64,000 nucleotides of DNA, from the NCBI RefSeq assembly GCF_011317445.1, contig NZ_JAAAPL010000001.1, forward strand, positions 1,674,001 through 1,738,000, written 5' to 3'. Both the position numbers and the translations under genes were made by a program. The stretch's first letter is position 1; the number at the start of each line of letters is the position of its first letter. The DNA comes from Chelativorans multitrophicus (GTDB lineage: Bacteria; Pseudomonadota; Alphaproteobacteria; Rhizobiales; Rhizobiaceae). Shown here one piece after another: positions 7,039 to 16,690 of this stretch. The notes beneath the pieces were generated by a model. The model did no database searches. It had not been told where the DNA came from and saw only the letters and a list, made by a program, of their open reading frames with translations.

Positions 7039-9489
7039 TCAGGACTCCTTCTCGGTCTGGGGGATGAGATTGGTGAGATCGGGGATCAGCGCCGCCGCCC
7101 ATTCGACGCCGCGCTCGCGCAGCCAGGCGGCGAGGAAGCCCTCCTGCCCATGCTCGGCGACTAGATCGGCGATACGGGTTTGATCGGTTTTGGATGATGC
7201 AGCGCAGAGCGCGAGACCGACTTCGGACAGGCCCAGCTCGAACAGGCGATTGCCGCGGCGTGACTGGCAGTAATAATCCCGCTTGGGTGTCGCCCGTGCG
7301 AGGATCTCGATCTGCCGGTCATTGAGGCCGAACCGCCGATAAATCGCGGTGATCTGCGGCTCGATGGCCCGTTCGTTCGGCAGGAGCAGCCGTGTCGGGC
7401 AGCTTTCGATGATGGCAGGCGCGATGTTGCTGTCGTCGATGTCCGACAGGCTCTGCGTGGCGAAGATGACGGAAGCGTTCTTCTTCCTGAGTGTCTTCAG
7501 CCATTCGCGGAGCTGGTTGGCGAAGCCTTCATCGTCCAGCGCCAACCAGCCTTCGTCGATTATGAGCAGCGTCGGCCGACCATCGAGCCGGTCGCCGATC
7601 CGGTGAAACAGATAGGCGAGCACGGCCGGAGCGGCGCCGGTTCCGACCAGCCCCTCGATCTCGAACGCCTGCACATCGGCGTGGCCGAGGTGTTCGGTCT
7701 CGGCATCGAGCAGCCGGCCATAAGCGCCGCCGATGCAATAGGGTCGGAGCGCCTGTTTCAAATCATTGGATTGCAGCAGCACCGCAAGGCCGGTGATGGT
7801 GCGCTCGCTGACGGGTGCGGATGCCAGCGAGGTCAGCGCCGTCCAGATATGTTCCTTCACCTCCGGCGTGATGGTCATGCCTTCACGCATCAGGATCGCA
7901 GCGATCCAGTCAGCGGCCCATGACCGCTCATAAGCGTCATCAATTCGCGCGAGCGGTTGCAGGGAGACGGAAACCTCCGATCCCTCAGTCAACCCGCCGC
8001 CGAGGTCATGCCAGTCGCCACCCATGGCAAGCGCGGATGCCCGGATCGATCCCCCGAAATCGAAAGCGAAGATCTGGCTGCGTTCATAGCGGCGAAACTG
8101 CAAGGCCATGAGCGCCAGCAACACGGACTTGCCCGCGCCGGTCGGGCCGACGACAAGGGTGTGGCCGACATCGCCGACGTGAAGGGAAAACCGGAACGGG
8201 GTCGAGCCTTCGGTCTTGCCGAAGAACAGCGGGGGCGCGCTGAAATGCTCATCCCGTTCCGGCCCCGCCCACACGGCCGATAGCGGGATCATGTGGGCAA
8301 GGTTGAGCGTCGAGATGGGCGGCTGGCGGACATTGGCGTAGGCATGTCCGGGTATCGAGCCGAGCCAGGCATCGACGGCGTTGACGGTCTCGGGCATCGC
8401 GGTGAAGTCGCGGCCCTGAATGATCTTTTCGGCGAGGCGGAGCTTTTCGTCAGCAATGCGCGGATCGGCATCCCAGACGGTGATGGTGGCTGTGACATAG
8501 GCCATGCCCGCCATGTCCGCCCCCAACTCTTGCAAGGCCATATCGGCATCGAGCGCCTTGTTCGCCGCGTCCGTGTCCACAAGAACGGACGCCTCATTGG
8601 TAATGACTTCCTTGAGGATCGCGGCGATGGATTTGCGTTTGGCGAACCATTGGCGGCGGATTTTGGTCAGCAGCCGGGTCGCATCGGTCTTGTCCATGAG
8701 GATGGCGCGGGTGCTCCAGCGATAGGGAAACGGCAGCCGGTTCATCTCGTCGAGCAGGCCCGGCGTCGTCGCGGTCGGGAAACCGATGATCGTCAGGACG
8801 CGCAGATGCGCGTCACCAAGGCGCGGCTCCAGCCCGCCGGTCAAAGGCTGATCGGCTAACAGCGCATCAAGGTGCATCGGCACTTCGGGCACGCGGACGC
8901 GATGACGGGTGGTCGAGATGGTGGAATGCAGATAGGTCAGCGTGCTAGTATCATCCAGCCAGCGGCATTCCGGCATAAAGCCGTCGAGTAGCGCCAACAC
9001 GCGGTCCGTGCGGTCGATGAAGCCGCGCAGCAGCTCATGCGGATTGACGCCGGATTGTTCGCGACCTTCATAGAGCCAGGTTTCAGCGCGTGCGGCATCT
9101 TCGGCGGGCGGTAGCCAGAGGAAGGTGAGGAAGTAGCCCGACACGAAATGCGTACCCGCTTCCTCGAAGCCAGCCTTGCGCTCGGCATCGACCAGTGCGG
9201 AAGCCGCATCTGGAAACCTGCTGTCGGGATAGGTTGCGGCCTCGGAACGCTGCGCCTCGACGAAGATCGACCAGCCGGAGCCAAGACGGCGCACGGCGTT
9301 GTTGATGCGACCGGCGACCGCGACCAGTTCGGCTGCAACGGCAGAATCCAAGTCGGGACCGCGAAATTTCGCCGTCCTCTGGAAGCTGCCGTCCTTGTTC
9401 AGCACGACGCCGGAACCGACAAGCGCTGCCCAAGGCAGGAAATCCGCGAGACGGCTGGCGGTGCGGCGATATTCGGTGAGGTTCATCAT
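7039..9489 (-). CDS. trbE: TrbE / VirB4-like transfer ATPase
   Basis: An 816-aa conjugal transfer ATPase that powers pilus and channel assembly at the inner membrane. The CagE/TrbE/VirB N-terminal domain opens with NLTEYRRTASRLADFLPWAALV. Walker A is VVGPTGAGKSVLLAL (about residue 440) and Walker B is LLIIDEGWLAL (about residue 640), followed by the FATQSLSDI motif. The start at 9489 (two tandem ATGs) is preceded by GAGGG; extension upstream would run into trbD. Length fits the family. Confidence 0.95.
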   Translation of the reverse strand: MMNLTEYRRTASRLADFLPWAALVGSGVVLNKDGSFQRTAKFRGPDLDSAVAAELVAVAGRINNAVRRLGSGWSIFVEAQRSEAATYPDSRFPDAASALVDAERKAGFEEAGTHFVSGYFLTFLWLPPAEDAARAETWLYEGREQSGVNPHELLRGFIDRTDRVLALLDGFMPECRWLDDTSTLTYLHSTISTTRHRVRVPEVPMHLDALLADQPLTGGLEPRLGDAHLRVLTIIGFPTATTPGLLDEMNRLPFPYRWSTRAILMDKTDATRLLTKIRRQWFAKRKSIAAILKEVITNEASVLVDTDAANKALDADMALQELGADMAGMAYVTATITVWDADPRIADEKLRLAEKIIQGRDFTAMPETVNAVDAWLGSIPGHAYANVRQPPISTLNLAHMIPLSAVWAGPERDEHFSAPPLFFGKTEGSTPFRFSLHVGDVGHTLVVGPTGAGKSVLLALMALQFRRYERSQIFAFDFGGSIRASALAMGGDWHDLGGGLTEGSEVSVSLQPLARIDDAYERSWAADWIAAILMREGMTITPEVKEHIWTALTSLASAPVSERTITGLAVLLQSNDLKQALRPYCIGGAYGRLLDAETEHLGHADVQAFEIEGLVGTGAAPAVLAYLFHRIGDRLDGRPTLLIIDEGWLALDDEGFANQLREWLKTLRKKNASVIFATQSLSDIDDSNIAPAIIESCPTRLLLPNERAIEPQITAIYRRFGLNDRQIEILARATPKRDYYCQSRRGNRLFELGLSEVGLALCAASSKTDQTRIADLVAEHGQEGFLAAWLRERGVEWAAALIPDLTNLIPQTEKES

Positions 9490-9499
9490 GCTCGTACCC

Positions 9500-9781
9500 T
9501 CAAACCGACAGATGACCGGGGATGCGCAGATGGCGGCGTCCGACCTCAACGAAGAGCGGATCGCGTTTGGCTGCCCATACCGCGAGGAAGTGTCCGATCG
9601 CCCAGATGGCGATGCCAACCAGCCAGAGACGGAGGCCGAGGCCGACGGCCCCGGCCAGCGTGCCGTTGACGATGGCGATGGAGCGCGGTGCTCCGCCGAG
9701 CAGGATATGCTCGGTCAGCGCCCGATGGACCGGGATCGAAAACCCCGGCACCGCGTCGAGCTGTTCGAGGCCGCCCGCCAT
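9500..9781 (-). CDS. trbD: TrbD / VirB3-like membrane protein
   Basis: A 93-aa protein with the TrbD sequence PGFSIPVHRALTEHILLGGAPRSIAIVNGTLAGAVGLGL and two adjacent hydrophobic helices (about residues 35-70). VirB3 relatives associate with the VirB4 ATPase. Its ATG overlaps the trbC stop by one base, and trbE follows 10 bp downstream. Confidence 0.94.
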   Translation of the reverse strand: MAGGLEQLDAVPGFSIPVHRALTEHILLGGAPRSIAIVNGTLAGAVGLGLRLWLVGIAIWAIGHFLAVWAAKRDPLFVEVGRRHLRIPGHLSV

Positions 9782-10113
9782 CAGATGAGCGCCCCGCCGC
9801 CGAACGAGAAAAACGACAGGAAGAACGAACTTGCAGCGAAGGCGATGCTAAGGCCGAAGACGATCTGGATCAGGCGGCGGAAACCGCCCGAAGTATCGCC
9901 GAACGCGAGCGCGAGGCCGGTGGCGATAATCACGATCACCGCGATGATCTTGGCGACCGGCCCCTCGATCGACTGAAGGATGGATTGCAGGGGCGCTTCC
10001 CAGGGCATCGACGAGCCGGATGCGTGTGCGGCCGGCGCCAGCATAAGGCTGATGGAAACAGCCGTTGCCGATGTCGCCATGACACGGCAGGCGCGGGAAA
10101 GTGTGGGGATCAT
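9781..10113 (-). CDS. trbC: TrbC / VirB2-like major pilin
   Basis: A 110-aa pilin precursor. A signal peptide ends near AHAS (residue 32). The mature part has two TM helices (IIAVIVIIATGLALAFGD and LSIAFAASSFFLSFFSFG) joined by a short Ser/Gly/Arg loop, the VirB2/TrbC fold. It lies between trbB and trbD, overlapping trbB by 4 bp. Confidence 0.93.
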   Translation of the reverse strand: MIPTLSRACRVMATSATAVSISLMLAPAAHASGSSMPWEAPLQSILQSIEGPVAKIIAVIVIIATGLALAFGDTSGGFRRLIQIVFGLSIAFAASSFFLSFFSFGGGALI

Positions 10114-11117
10114 GATGGGTCTCCTTTTGAGGTGGTTGCCAAAGTGATGGGATGCGTGATGCGGTAGTCGCCGTCCGATCCCAGCCCCTCGACGCGGGCG
10201 AGTTCGACCAGCCGGCGCGACGATCCGCGCCCGGCAAGGACAGCAACGAGGTCGATGGTCTCGGCGATCAGCGCACGCGGGACTGTGATGACGGCTTCCT
10301 GGATGAGCTGTTCGAGGCGGCGCAGCGCACCGATGCCGGAACCGGCATGGATGGTGCCGATCCCGCCGGGATGTCCCGTCCCCCAGGCTTTGAGCAGGTC
10401 AAGGGCTTCGGACCCGCGCACCTCCCCGACCGGAATGCGATCAGGGCGAAGGCGCAGCGAGGAGCGCACCAGATCGGAGAGCGTGGCAACACCATCCTTG
10501 GTCCGCATGGCCACGAGATTCGGGGCGGCGCATTGCAGTTCGCGCGTGTCTTCGATGATGACCACGCGATCCGAGGTCTTCGCCACCTCGGCCAGCAAAG
10601 CGTTGGTCAGTGTGGTTTTGCCGGTGGAGGTGCCGCCTGCGACGAGGATGTTGGCGCGCGTGGCGACGTTCAGGCGCAGCACCTCGGCCTGAAGACTGGT
10701 CATGATCCCGGCGGTCACATAGTCATCGAGCGTGAACACCGCGACAGCAGGCTTGCGGATAGCGAAAGCGGGGGCCGCGACAACGGGCGGCAGAAGCCCC
10801 TCGAACCGTTCGCCGGTTTCGGGAAGCTCTGCCGAGACGCGAGGTGCGCGGGCGTGAACCTCCGCGCCGACATGATGGGCGACGAGGCGCACGATCCGCT
10901 CGCCATCGGCGGCAGACAGCTTCTCCCCCGTATCGGCCAACCCTTCGGACAGCCGGTCGACCCAGATACGGCCATCCGGGTTCAGCATCACCTCGACCAC
11001 ACCGGGATCTTCCAGAAACCGGGCGATGGACGCCCCAAGCGCGGTGCGCAGCATCCGCGCGCCACGGGCAATCGTTTCCGGCTTCTGATGTGATGCAGTC
11101 ATAGCGGCCCCGTTCAT
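10110..11117 (-). CDS. trbB: TrbB / VirB11-like transfer ATPase
   Basis: A 335-aa traffic ATPase that forms hexamers below the channel in VirB11 systems. The N-terminal domain reads [22 protein letters not shown]. Walker A is [16 protein letters not shown] (about residue 160), the Asp box is [12 protein letters not shown], and the His box sits in [15 protein letters not shown]. Two ATGs (11117 and 11102) are possible starts, neither with a strong ribosome site. The gene heads the trb block downstream of the CopG-like gene. Confidence 0.95.
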   Translation of the reverse strand: MNGAAMTASHQKPETIARGARMLRTALGASIARFLEDPGVVEVMLNPDGRIWVDRLSEGLADTGEKLSAADGERIVRLVAHHVGAEVHARAPRVSAELPETGERFEGLLPPVVAAPAFAIRKPAVAVFTLDDYVTAGIMTSLQAEVLRLNVATRANILVAGGTSTGKTTLTNALLAEVAKTSDRVVIIEDTRELQCAAPNLVAMRTKDGVATLSDLVRSSLRLRPDRIPVGEVRGSEALDLLKAWGTGHPGGIGTIHAGSGIGALRRLEQLIQEAVITVPRALIAETIDLVAVLAGRGSSRRLVELARVEGLGSDGDYRITHPITLATTSKGDPS

Positions 11118-11248
11118 GACGGGGAGCGCAAAAGACGGACCCCGGATCGGGGTCGATTAAAAGAACCTGATTTTAGGCTGATTCAACAGATGTTTACGCG
11201 CGTGCGGCCATCGGCGGGGCATGGCAGTGAATAGGACGGGTTGCAATC

Positions 11249-11710
11249 CTAGATCCCATCGCCGTCACCTTCGGTTTTACCGCCCAATGGGGTGTCGTGT
11301 AGCGCAGCGATGTCGTGCGATATTTCTTTGAGGAACCTGTCACCGGTAGCGAGACGCTTACCAAGGGACTGCATGAAGCCCTCAAAGCGCTCGTTTCCCT
11401 TGATGCGCGCAGATTGTTTTGCAGTGTCGGGCAGCGGCGGCGTGAGGGTCAGCCAGAATTGTACAAATAGCGAAAGGGTTTCGCCCAGCACGGCGACATC
11501 TTCGTCAAGCATGTCGAACTGGCGACCGAGTTTGTCGAGGCGGCGAGACATGGCGGCTTCCAGCCGCTCAGTCGTATCGCCTGACATGAAGGATGCCACG
11601 GCAGCCTCGATCACTGCGGATTTCGAGACATTGCGGCGCAAGGCCAGCGCTTCGATCTGTTTCAGCAGAGCGGGATCGAAATAGACATTCATGCGGGTGC
11701 GCGTCGTCAT
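11249..11710 (-). CDS. Ribbon-helix-helix (CopG-type) conjugation regulator
   Basis: A 153-aa protein. The N-terminal 45 residues (RTRMNVYFDPALLKQIEALALRRNVSKSAVIEAAVASFMS) have the ribbon-helix-helix pattern. The rest is helical, with a hydrophobic segment (ETLSLFVQFWLTLTPPLP) and a charged C-terminus. CopG-like genes regularly sit between traG and trbB in this element family and are assumed to tune tra/trb expression. The start at 11710 has GGAGA upstream; it begins 14 bp after the traG stop. Confidence 0.85.
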   Translation of the reverse strand: MTTRTRMNVYFDPALLKQIEALALRRNVSKSAVIEAAVASFMSGDTTERLEAAMSRRLDKLGRQFDMLDEDVAVLGETLSLFVQFWLTLTPPLPDTAKQSARIKGNERFEGFMQSLGKRLATGDRFLKEISHDIAALHDTPLGGKTEGDGDGI

Positions 11711-11724
11711 GCCTGTCTCCGTTC

Positions 11725-13713
11725 TCAAAGCTCGATGCCGTCATTTGGGTCAAGCGACGCCTGCCGCGCGACCATGCGCATCCGTTGGCGCATGGCACGG
11801 GCCTTGGCGGCATCGACATCTGGCTCATCATCAAGAAAATCGAACTCCTGCGATGGTGGCGGAGGTGGCGGGATGATTTCCTCATGCTCCGGCAGTTCCG
11901 GTTCACGACGGATACCGGCATTGGCCGGATCGTCATCGGATGTATCTGAGGCGGGTCCATTGCCGCTCGCAGCCGCGACAATGCGGCTCGTCCAGTCATC
12001 TGGCGCCGATGTGGTGATTTTCACCGGCTGCTTGCGCAGATCGGGCGGTGACATCACCCTCTCCTGAAACCGCGCATCAGCATAGTAGCGTGCCTTGGCC
12101 GCACGGATCGGCGGCACCCCCGCCACCATGACGATCTCGTCGGTGGGCGGAAGCTGCATGATTTCGCCGGGCGTCAGCAATGGCCGCGCCGTTTCCTGCC
12201 GCGACACCATGAGATGCCCCAGCCATGGCGCGAGGCGATGGCCGGCATAGTTGGTGGAATCGCGCATTTCCGTAGCCGTGCCGAGCGCATCACTGATCCG
12301 TTTGGCGGTGCGTTCATCGTTGGCCGCAAAGGCCACGCGCACATGGCAATTATCGAGAATGGCGTTGTTTTGCCCATAGGCGCGCTCGATCTGGTTGAGC
12401 GATTGTGCGATCAGGAACGCTTTCAGGCCGTAGCCGGCCATAAAGGCCAACGCCGATTCAAAGAAATCCAGCCGCCCCAGTGCCGGAAACTCATCGAGCA
12501 TCAACAGGAGGCGATGCCGCTTGCCGGAGGTTTCCAGTTCCTCGGTAAGCCGCCGCCCGACCTGATTGAGGATGAGGCGGATCAGCGGCTTGGTGCGGTT
12601 GATGTCCGAGGGTGGCACGACGAGATAGAGGCTGACCGGTTCCTTCTCACCGACCAGATCGGCGATGCGCCAGTCGCAGCGTTGAGTCACGCGGGCCACA
12701 ACCGGGTCTCGGTAAAGACCGAGAAACGACATAGCAGTGGACAGCACCCCAGACCGTTCGTTCTCTGATTTGTTCAAAAGCTCCCGCGCAGACGAGGCAA
12801 TGACGGGATGCACACCGGCTTCGCCCAGATGCGGCGTGTCCATCATCGCGCGTAAGGTCGCCTCGACGGGACGGCGAGGATCGGACAGGAAATTGGCGAC
12901 GCCCGCCAGTGTCTTTTCCTTCTCGGCATAGAGAACATGCAGGATCGCGCCGACGAGCAGGCTGTGGCTGGTCTTTTCCCAATGGTTGCGTTTGTCGAGG
13001 CTGCCCTCGGGATCAACGAGAATGTCCGCGATGTTCTGAACATCACGGACTTCCCATTCTCCCTGCCGCACTTCCAGAAGCGGATTGTAAGCTGCCGAAT
13101 GCACATTGGTTGGATCGAACAGAAGGGCTCGGCCATGACGGGACCGGAAGCCTGCGGTCAGATTCCAGTTCTCGCCCTTGATGTCATGGACAATACAGCT
13201 TCCCGGCCAGGTCAACAGCGTCGGCACAACGAGGCCCACGCCTTTGCCGGATCGGGTTGGCGCAAAGCACAGCACATGCTCAGGGCCGTCATGACGAAGA
13301 TAATCCTTGCTGTGCCGCCCCAAAACGACGCCATCGGGGCCGAGCAATCCGGCGGCATGGATTTCCTTATCCTCGGCCCATTGCGCCGAACCGTAGGTGG
13401 CGACATTGCGGGCTTCCCGTGCCCGGATGATCGACATGAGGAAGGCGGCGGCTATGGCAAGAACTGCCCCGGACGTGGCGATGAACGCGCCTTCGGTAAA
13501 GATGCCCGGCGCATAGGCGTCATAGGAAAACCACCACCAGAAGAAGGCCGGTGGATAATAGAACGGCCATCCGGCAACTTCGAACCAGGGATTGCCGAGC
13601 TGGGGCTGGAAGCCGAGCCGGAAAGCCACCCATTGCGTTGCAGCCCAGACCATCACCACGACGATGGTGAACACGACAATGATCTGGCCCCAGAGTATTC
13701 GGCCTCCACGCAT
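11725..13713 (-). CDS. traG: TraG / VirD4 coupling protein
   Basis: A 662-aa T4SS coupling ATPase that links the relaxosome to the channel. Two N-terminal TM helices (about residues 10-30 and 50-90) are followed by the cytoplasmic ATPase with Walker A CFAPTRSGKGVGLVVPTLL and Walker B LLLMLDEFPALGRLDFFE. LSLNQIERAYG-like helicase motifs follow. The ATG at 13713 has GGAG 8 bp upstream and is preferred over an upstream TTG. In related elements the relaxase gene lies next to traG; here about 6 kb of cargo separates them. Confidence 0.95.
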   Translation of the reverse strand: MRGGRILWGQIIVVFTIVVVMVWAATQWVAFRLGFQPQLGNPWFEVAGWPFYYPPAFFWWWFSYDAYAPGIFTEGAFIATSGAVLAIAAAFLMSIIRAREARNVATYGSAQWAEDKEIHAAGLLGPDGVVLGRHSKDYLRHDGPEHVLCFAPTRSGKGVGLVVPTLLTWPGSCIVHDIKGENWNLTAGFRSRHGRALLFDPTNVHSAAYNPLLEVRQGEWEVRDVQNIADILVDPEGSLDKRNHWEKTSHSLLVGAILHVLYAEKEKTLAGVANFLSDPRRPVEATLRAMMDTPHLGEAGVHPVIASSARELLNKSENERSGVLSTAMSFLGLYRDPVVARVTQRCDWRIADLVGEKEPVSLYLVVPPSDINRTKPLIRLILNQVGRRLTEELETSGKRHRLLLMLDEFPALGRLDFFESALAFMAGYGLKAFLIAQSLNQIERAYGQNNAILDNCHVRVAFAANDERTAKRISDALGTATEMRDSTNYAGHRLAPWLGHLMVSRQETARPLLTPGEIMQLPPTDEIVMVAGVPPIRAAKARYYADARFQERVMSPPDLRKQPVKITTSAPDDWTSRIVAAASGNGPASDTSDDDPANAGIRREPELPEHEEIIPPPPPPSQEFDFLDDEPDVDAAKARAMRQRMRMVARQASLDPNDGIEL

Positions 13714-13867
13714 ACAGGCTCCAATCGGCAAGAGAGACGGAGCCGATCAGAGAATGGTCGTTTTCGCGTGGTGCAATAGCAAAGGTGTGGCCGTCGGCCT
13801 GCAGAATACAATCGGCGGCAAATCGGATGGGTGACGGCGGCACTATTCCGGCACCGTTAACAGTGGG

Positions 13868-14836
13868 CTATCGCGAATCAGATTTCGGGCGTAAGCGGCC
13901 CATTTCCGTTGCTAGGGTGAGCAGGCTCAAAAGTGTAGGGTTTCGGTTTCGGGGCGACCAAACGGCCGAAAACGGGATAGTTTCGGGCTCATCGCGGATC
14001 GGCAGGAAAGCAACATTCGCCATGCTGGATGTCGCACCGTCCGCGACGAAGAGCGAAATACCGTGTCCGGCAGCGACCATGGAGAGCAGCGCGCTGCGAC
14101 CGACATCGAAGCGGAGTATTGTCGGCACCGGCCACTTCCCGGCTGCGCGCGTCACGATCAGATCATGGACCTGCGGGCCGGTGCCACCATAACGGACAAG
14201 GAAGATTTCCGCCGAAAGCTGTCGCCATTCGACATCGGCTTGTGTCGCTAAGTGATGACCGACTGGCAGCGCCGCCATGAGGTAGTCTCGCCAGACTACA
14301 CGGGAATGCAGGTCGGGGATTTCGTGAGTGCAGGCCATAAAGGCGGTATCGAGCCGGCCTTCGCGGATCATGAGTTGCGCGTCTCGCGCCGTTCCTTCGG
14401 TGATGCGCAGGCGGACGCACGGATGCTCGCTGCGGAACCGCCCTAGCAGCTGGTCTAGGAAACAGCCTTGCGTCAGGGCATGGAGTCCGATGTGAAGCTC
14501 GCCTTCCTCGCCACGTGCCGGCATCCCGGCGGTCTTGATTGCCCGGTCCAAGATGCCCATGGCGTCATCGACCTGATCGACGAAGCGGCGTCCGGCTTCG
14601 GTCAGGCGGACGCCGCGCGTGTTGCGGTCGAAGAGGATGACGCCGAGTTCAGCCTCCAGCGCCTTGATCCGCGCGCTCACACTCGATTGACTGGTCCCGA
14701 GCGCCTGCGCCGCACGATGGAAGCTGAGATATTCCGCGACAGCGAGGGCTTGGACGAGGGCTACCATCGGTATGCGTACGCTGGAAAGCGTCAGCGGGGC
14801 ATCCGGTGGCCGATATCGTTGCTGACGCCTCCGCAT
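13868..14836 (-). CDS. LysR-family transcriptional regulator
   Basis: A 322-aa regulator. The winged helix-turn-helix is at about residues 24-83 (VQALAVAEYLSFHRAAQALGTSQSSVSARIKALEAELG, then FDRNTRGVRLTEAG). The effector-binding domain follows (ELHIGLHALTQGCFLDQLLGRF). The ATG at 14836 has GAGG nearby; an internal ATG at 14767 is an alternative. Its neighbour upstream is the remnant of an MFS transporter, so the regulator may have lost its original target. The effector is unknown. Confidence 0.9.
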   Translation of the reverse strand: MRRRQQRYRPPDAPLTLSSVRIPMVALVQALAVAEYLSFHRAAQALGTSQSSVSARIKALEAELGVILFDRNTRGVRLTEAGRRFVDQVDDAMGILDRAIKTAGMPARGEEGELHIGLHALTQGCFLDQLLGRFRSEHPCVRLRITEGTARDAQLMIREGRLDTAFMACTHEIPDLHSRVVWRDYLMAALPVGHHLATQADVEWRQLSAEIFLVRYGGTGPQVHDLIVTRAAGKWPVPTILRFDVGRSALLSMVAAGHGISLFVADGATSSMANVAFLPIRDEPETIPFSAVWSPRNRNPTLLSLLTLATEMGRLRPKSDSR

Positions 14837-14838
14837 TC

Positions 14839-15129
14839 CTACCTCTTTACTGTTTCAAACTGCCTCGCTGCGGGTGGCGCGAGACTGAAAATGCCCGCTA
14901 TAGCCAGAACGAGACCGATCCAGAGAGGAGAGATAAACCCATATCCGGCTTGAATCCCGAGACCTCCTGCCCAAACGCCGAATGCGCGACCGATATTGAT
15001 GACCGAGACATGGACGGCGTTGACCAGCGGTCCGGCTGGAACTGCTCGCATCACCCGCGCGACCAGCCCCGGACCGATGGCTGGCGCAGCGGCATCAGTG
15101 CCGGTAGTATGATGGGCGGGAAACCCCAT
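14839..15129 (-). pseudogene. C-terminal remnant of an MFS efflux transporter
   Basis: Residues about 35-96 (AGPLVNAVHVSVINIGRAFGVWAGGLGIQAGYG, then a TM helix LWIGLVLAIAGIFSLAP) match the last two helices of DHA1-type MFS efflux proteins. A full protein would have about 390 residues, so roughly three quarters is missing. The first 25 residues look like out-of-frame sequence created by the truncation. It ends 2 bp before the LysR start codon. Probably not functional. Confidence 0.65.
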
Positions 15130-15135
15130 CAGCGA

Positions 15136-15432
15136 TCACGCATGTGCCGAGAGCGCTTTGCGCTTCAGCATGGGGTCATTGAGGAAGGTACCGAACGGGA
15201 TCAGCGATGCGAGGAAAGTTCGCGTCCACTCCCACGCGGTGAAGCCCTTTCCCCACATGCCCGGCACGAGGAAGAGCATATAGGCAAGGAAAGCATGGCC
15301 ATGACCCCAGCCGGCAAGCGGCATGATCGCTTCGTTCCCGGCGAGATATTTGAGCGGCATTGCGATTAGGAACAAGATGAGCGTGGTGATACCTTCGATG
15401 ACGGCAATGCTGCGGAATAGTTGAAGTCGCAT
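15136..15432 (-). CDS. DUF3817 small membrane protein
   Basis: A 98-aa protein with the DUF3817 pattern: FRSIAVIEGITTLILFLIAMPLKYLAGN, then GWGHGHAFLAYMLFLVPGMW and a final helix. There are two to three TM segments. Function is unknown; family members often sit beside transporters. It is 6 bp upstream of the MFS remnant. Confidence 0.85.
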   Translation of the reverse strand: MRLQLFRSIAVIEGITTLILFLIAMPLKYLAGNEAIMPLAGWGHGHAFLAYMLFLVPGMWGKGFTAWEWTRTFLASLIPFGTFLNDPMLKRKALSAHA

Positions 15433-15487
15433 GTTTGTCTCGAAATCCTGTTCTTGAATTGGGTCGTTGGGGCCATTGCCGTCTCCC

Positions 15488-16399
15488 TCAGGTTAGCGGC
15501 TCTGTCGGCAGATAGGTGAAGATGAGAACCGCCCGGACCGCCTGCCGCTCATGCGCGAACTGCCCGGCCAGCTTCTCCCGGTAATCGTCCGCCGCGTGGG
15601 CATCCAGATCGACATCGGGTCTGAGTTGCGCCTGCGCCATGATCTCCCAGGTTCGGCCGATCCGGACCGTGCGGATGTCCAGGGCAGTCAGCGGCAGATC
15701 GGCAAGAACGGCGCGAACCTTGCCCTCCAGCGGCTCGACCTCGGCCGCCGGCGGCGAAACATAGATGAGTTCCGACAGGGCGCCCTTGCCGAGCGAATAC
15801 GGAATGCCGACCGTCAGAACGACCAGCGCCAGCGTCAGCACCGGGTCGACGTAGCGGGCCGCGGCCTGATAGCCATTCGCGTGAAGCCCATAGGCGACCA
15901 GGAACGCCAGCAACGCGCCGAGGGCGGTCAAGGCGTCGATCATGCGCGCGGCCAGGTCGCCCTGGACCAATGGGCTGTCGACGTGGCGATAACGGATCCA
16001 GACATAGGCCGCCATGCCGATGGTGATCGAGGCCGAGAGAAACGCGAACAGGACCGCGCCGCCGAACTCGATGTCCGTGCCGCCGGCAAAGAGGTTCGAG
16101 GCCGCATACCAGACCGACAACATGGAGACGCCGGCGATCAGCAGGCTCTTGATCAGGTTGACCAGGGGTTCGAGCGGCGCATAGCCGAACGGGAACCGCC
16201 GGCTCGCGCCCTGATGCACGAGCCGTCCGACGCTATAGGTAAAAACCCCGGTAACGAGATAGATCAGCCCGAAGAATCCATCGAGCAGGATCGCCTGTGA
16301 GCCGGTCAGCGGCGCTGCGATCAACGCCAGCGCCGACACGATTACGCCTGTGATGATCGGGAGCCGAAGCACCTTCAGTTCAAGTTCACTATCCGTCAT
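15488..16399 (-). CDS. Cation diffusion facilitator (CDF) family transporter
   Basis: A 303-aa protein with six TM helices and a C-terminal soluble domain (about 225-303), as in CDF divalent-metal efflux proteins. The GSQAILLDGFFGLIYLVTGVFTYSVGRLVHQGASRRFPFGYAPLEPLVNL region is typical of the family: an Asp in TM2, then R-FPFGY-x2-EPL. The ATG at 16399 is chosen since the preceding 29 codons lack hydrophobic or conserved sequence. The metal substrate cannot be told from sequence. Confidence 0.82.
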   Translation of the reverse strand: MTDSELELKVLRLPIITGVIVSALALIAAPLTGSQAILLDGFFGLIYLVTGVFTYSVGRLVHQGASRRFPFGYAPLEPLVNLIKSLLIAGVSMLSVWYAASNLFAGGTDIEFGGAVLFAFLSASITIGMAAYVWIRYRHVDSPLVQGDLAARMIDALTALGALLAFLVAYGLHANGYQAAARYVDPVLTLALVVLTVGIPYSLGKGALSELIYVSPPAAEVEPLEGKVRAVLADLPLTALDIRTVRIGRTWEIMAQAQLRPDVDLDAHAADDYREKLAGQFAHERQAVRAVLIFTYLPTEPLT

Positions 16400-16442
16400 T
16401 CCTACCCCGTTATTGTTGGCGTCCTCGTCCGTTGAGGGCTGT

Positions 16443-16661
16443 TCATCGTTTCCTGCTGCGCCACCAGATGACCGCGCCGATCGCAATCATCAGGCAGCCG
16501 AAGGCGACAAGGACCGGATAGAAGCCGTCGAAGCCACTGGTTCGCCATTTGAACAGTTGGGCGAAAGCCAGCAGAACCAAGCCACAGCCAGCCCAATTCA
16601 AGGCCAGCGGTATGCCTTCCTGCTTGCGCTGCTTCTCGTCCGGTCGCTTGCTTCGTTCCAT
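16443..16661 (-). CDS. Small two-helix membrane protein
   Basis: A 72-aa protein with a charged N-terminus (MERSKRPDEKQRKQEG), two TM helices (about residues 20-38 and 48-66) and a basic WWRSRKR end. No family recognised. It lies 43 bp upstream of the CDF transporter on the same strand and may be co-transcribed with it. Confidence 0.55.
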   Translation of the reverse strand: MERSKRPDEKQRKQEGIPLALNWAGCGLVLLAFAQLFKWRTSGFDGFYPVLVAFGCLMIAIGAVIWWRSRKR

Positions 16662-16690
16662 CTTCCTTGTCCTTGAGGCCTCGCCTCGTC

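Noticed and set aside
7037-7102. Longer N-terminus for TrbJ starting at 7102
   Set aside because: It would overlap trbE and push the signal peptide inward; the ATG at 7036 gives a normal signal sequence.
9490-9618. Longer N-terminus for TrbE starting at 9618
   Set aside because: The extension is low-quality sequence overlapping trbD; the tandem ATG at 9489/9486 has a GAGGG ribosome site.
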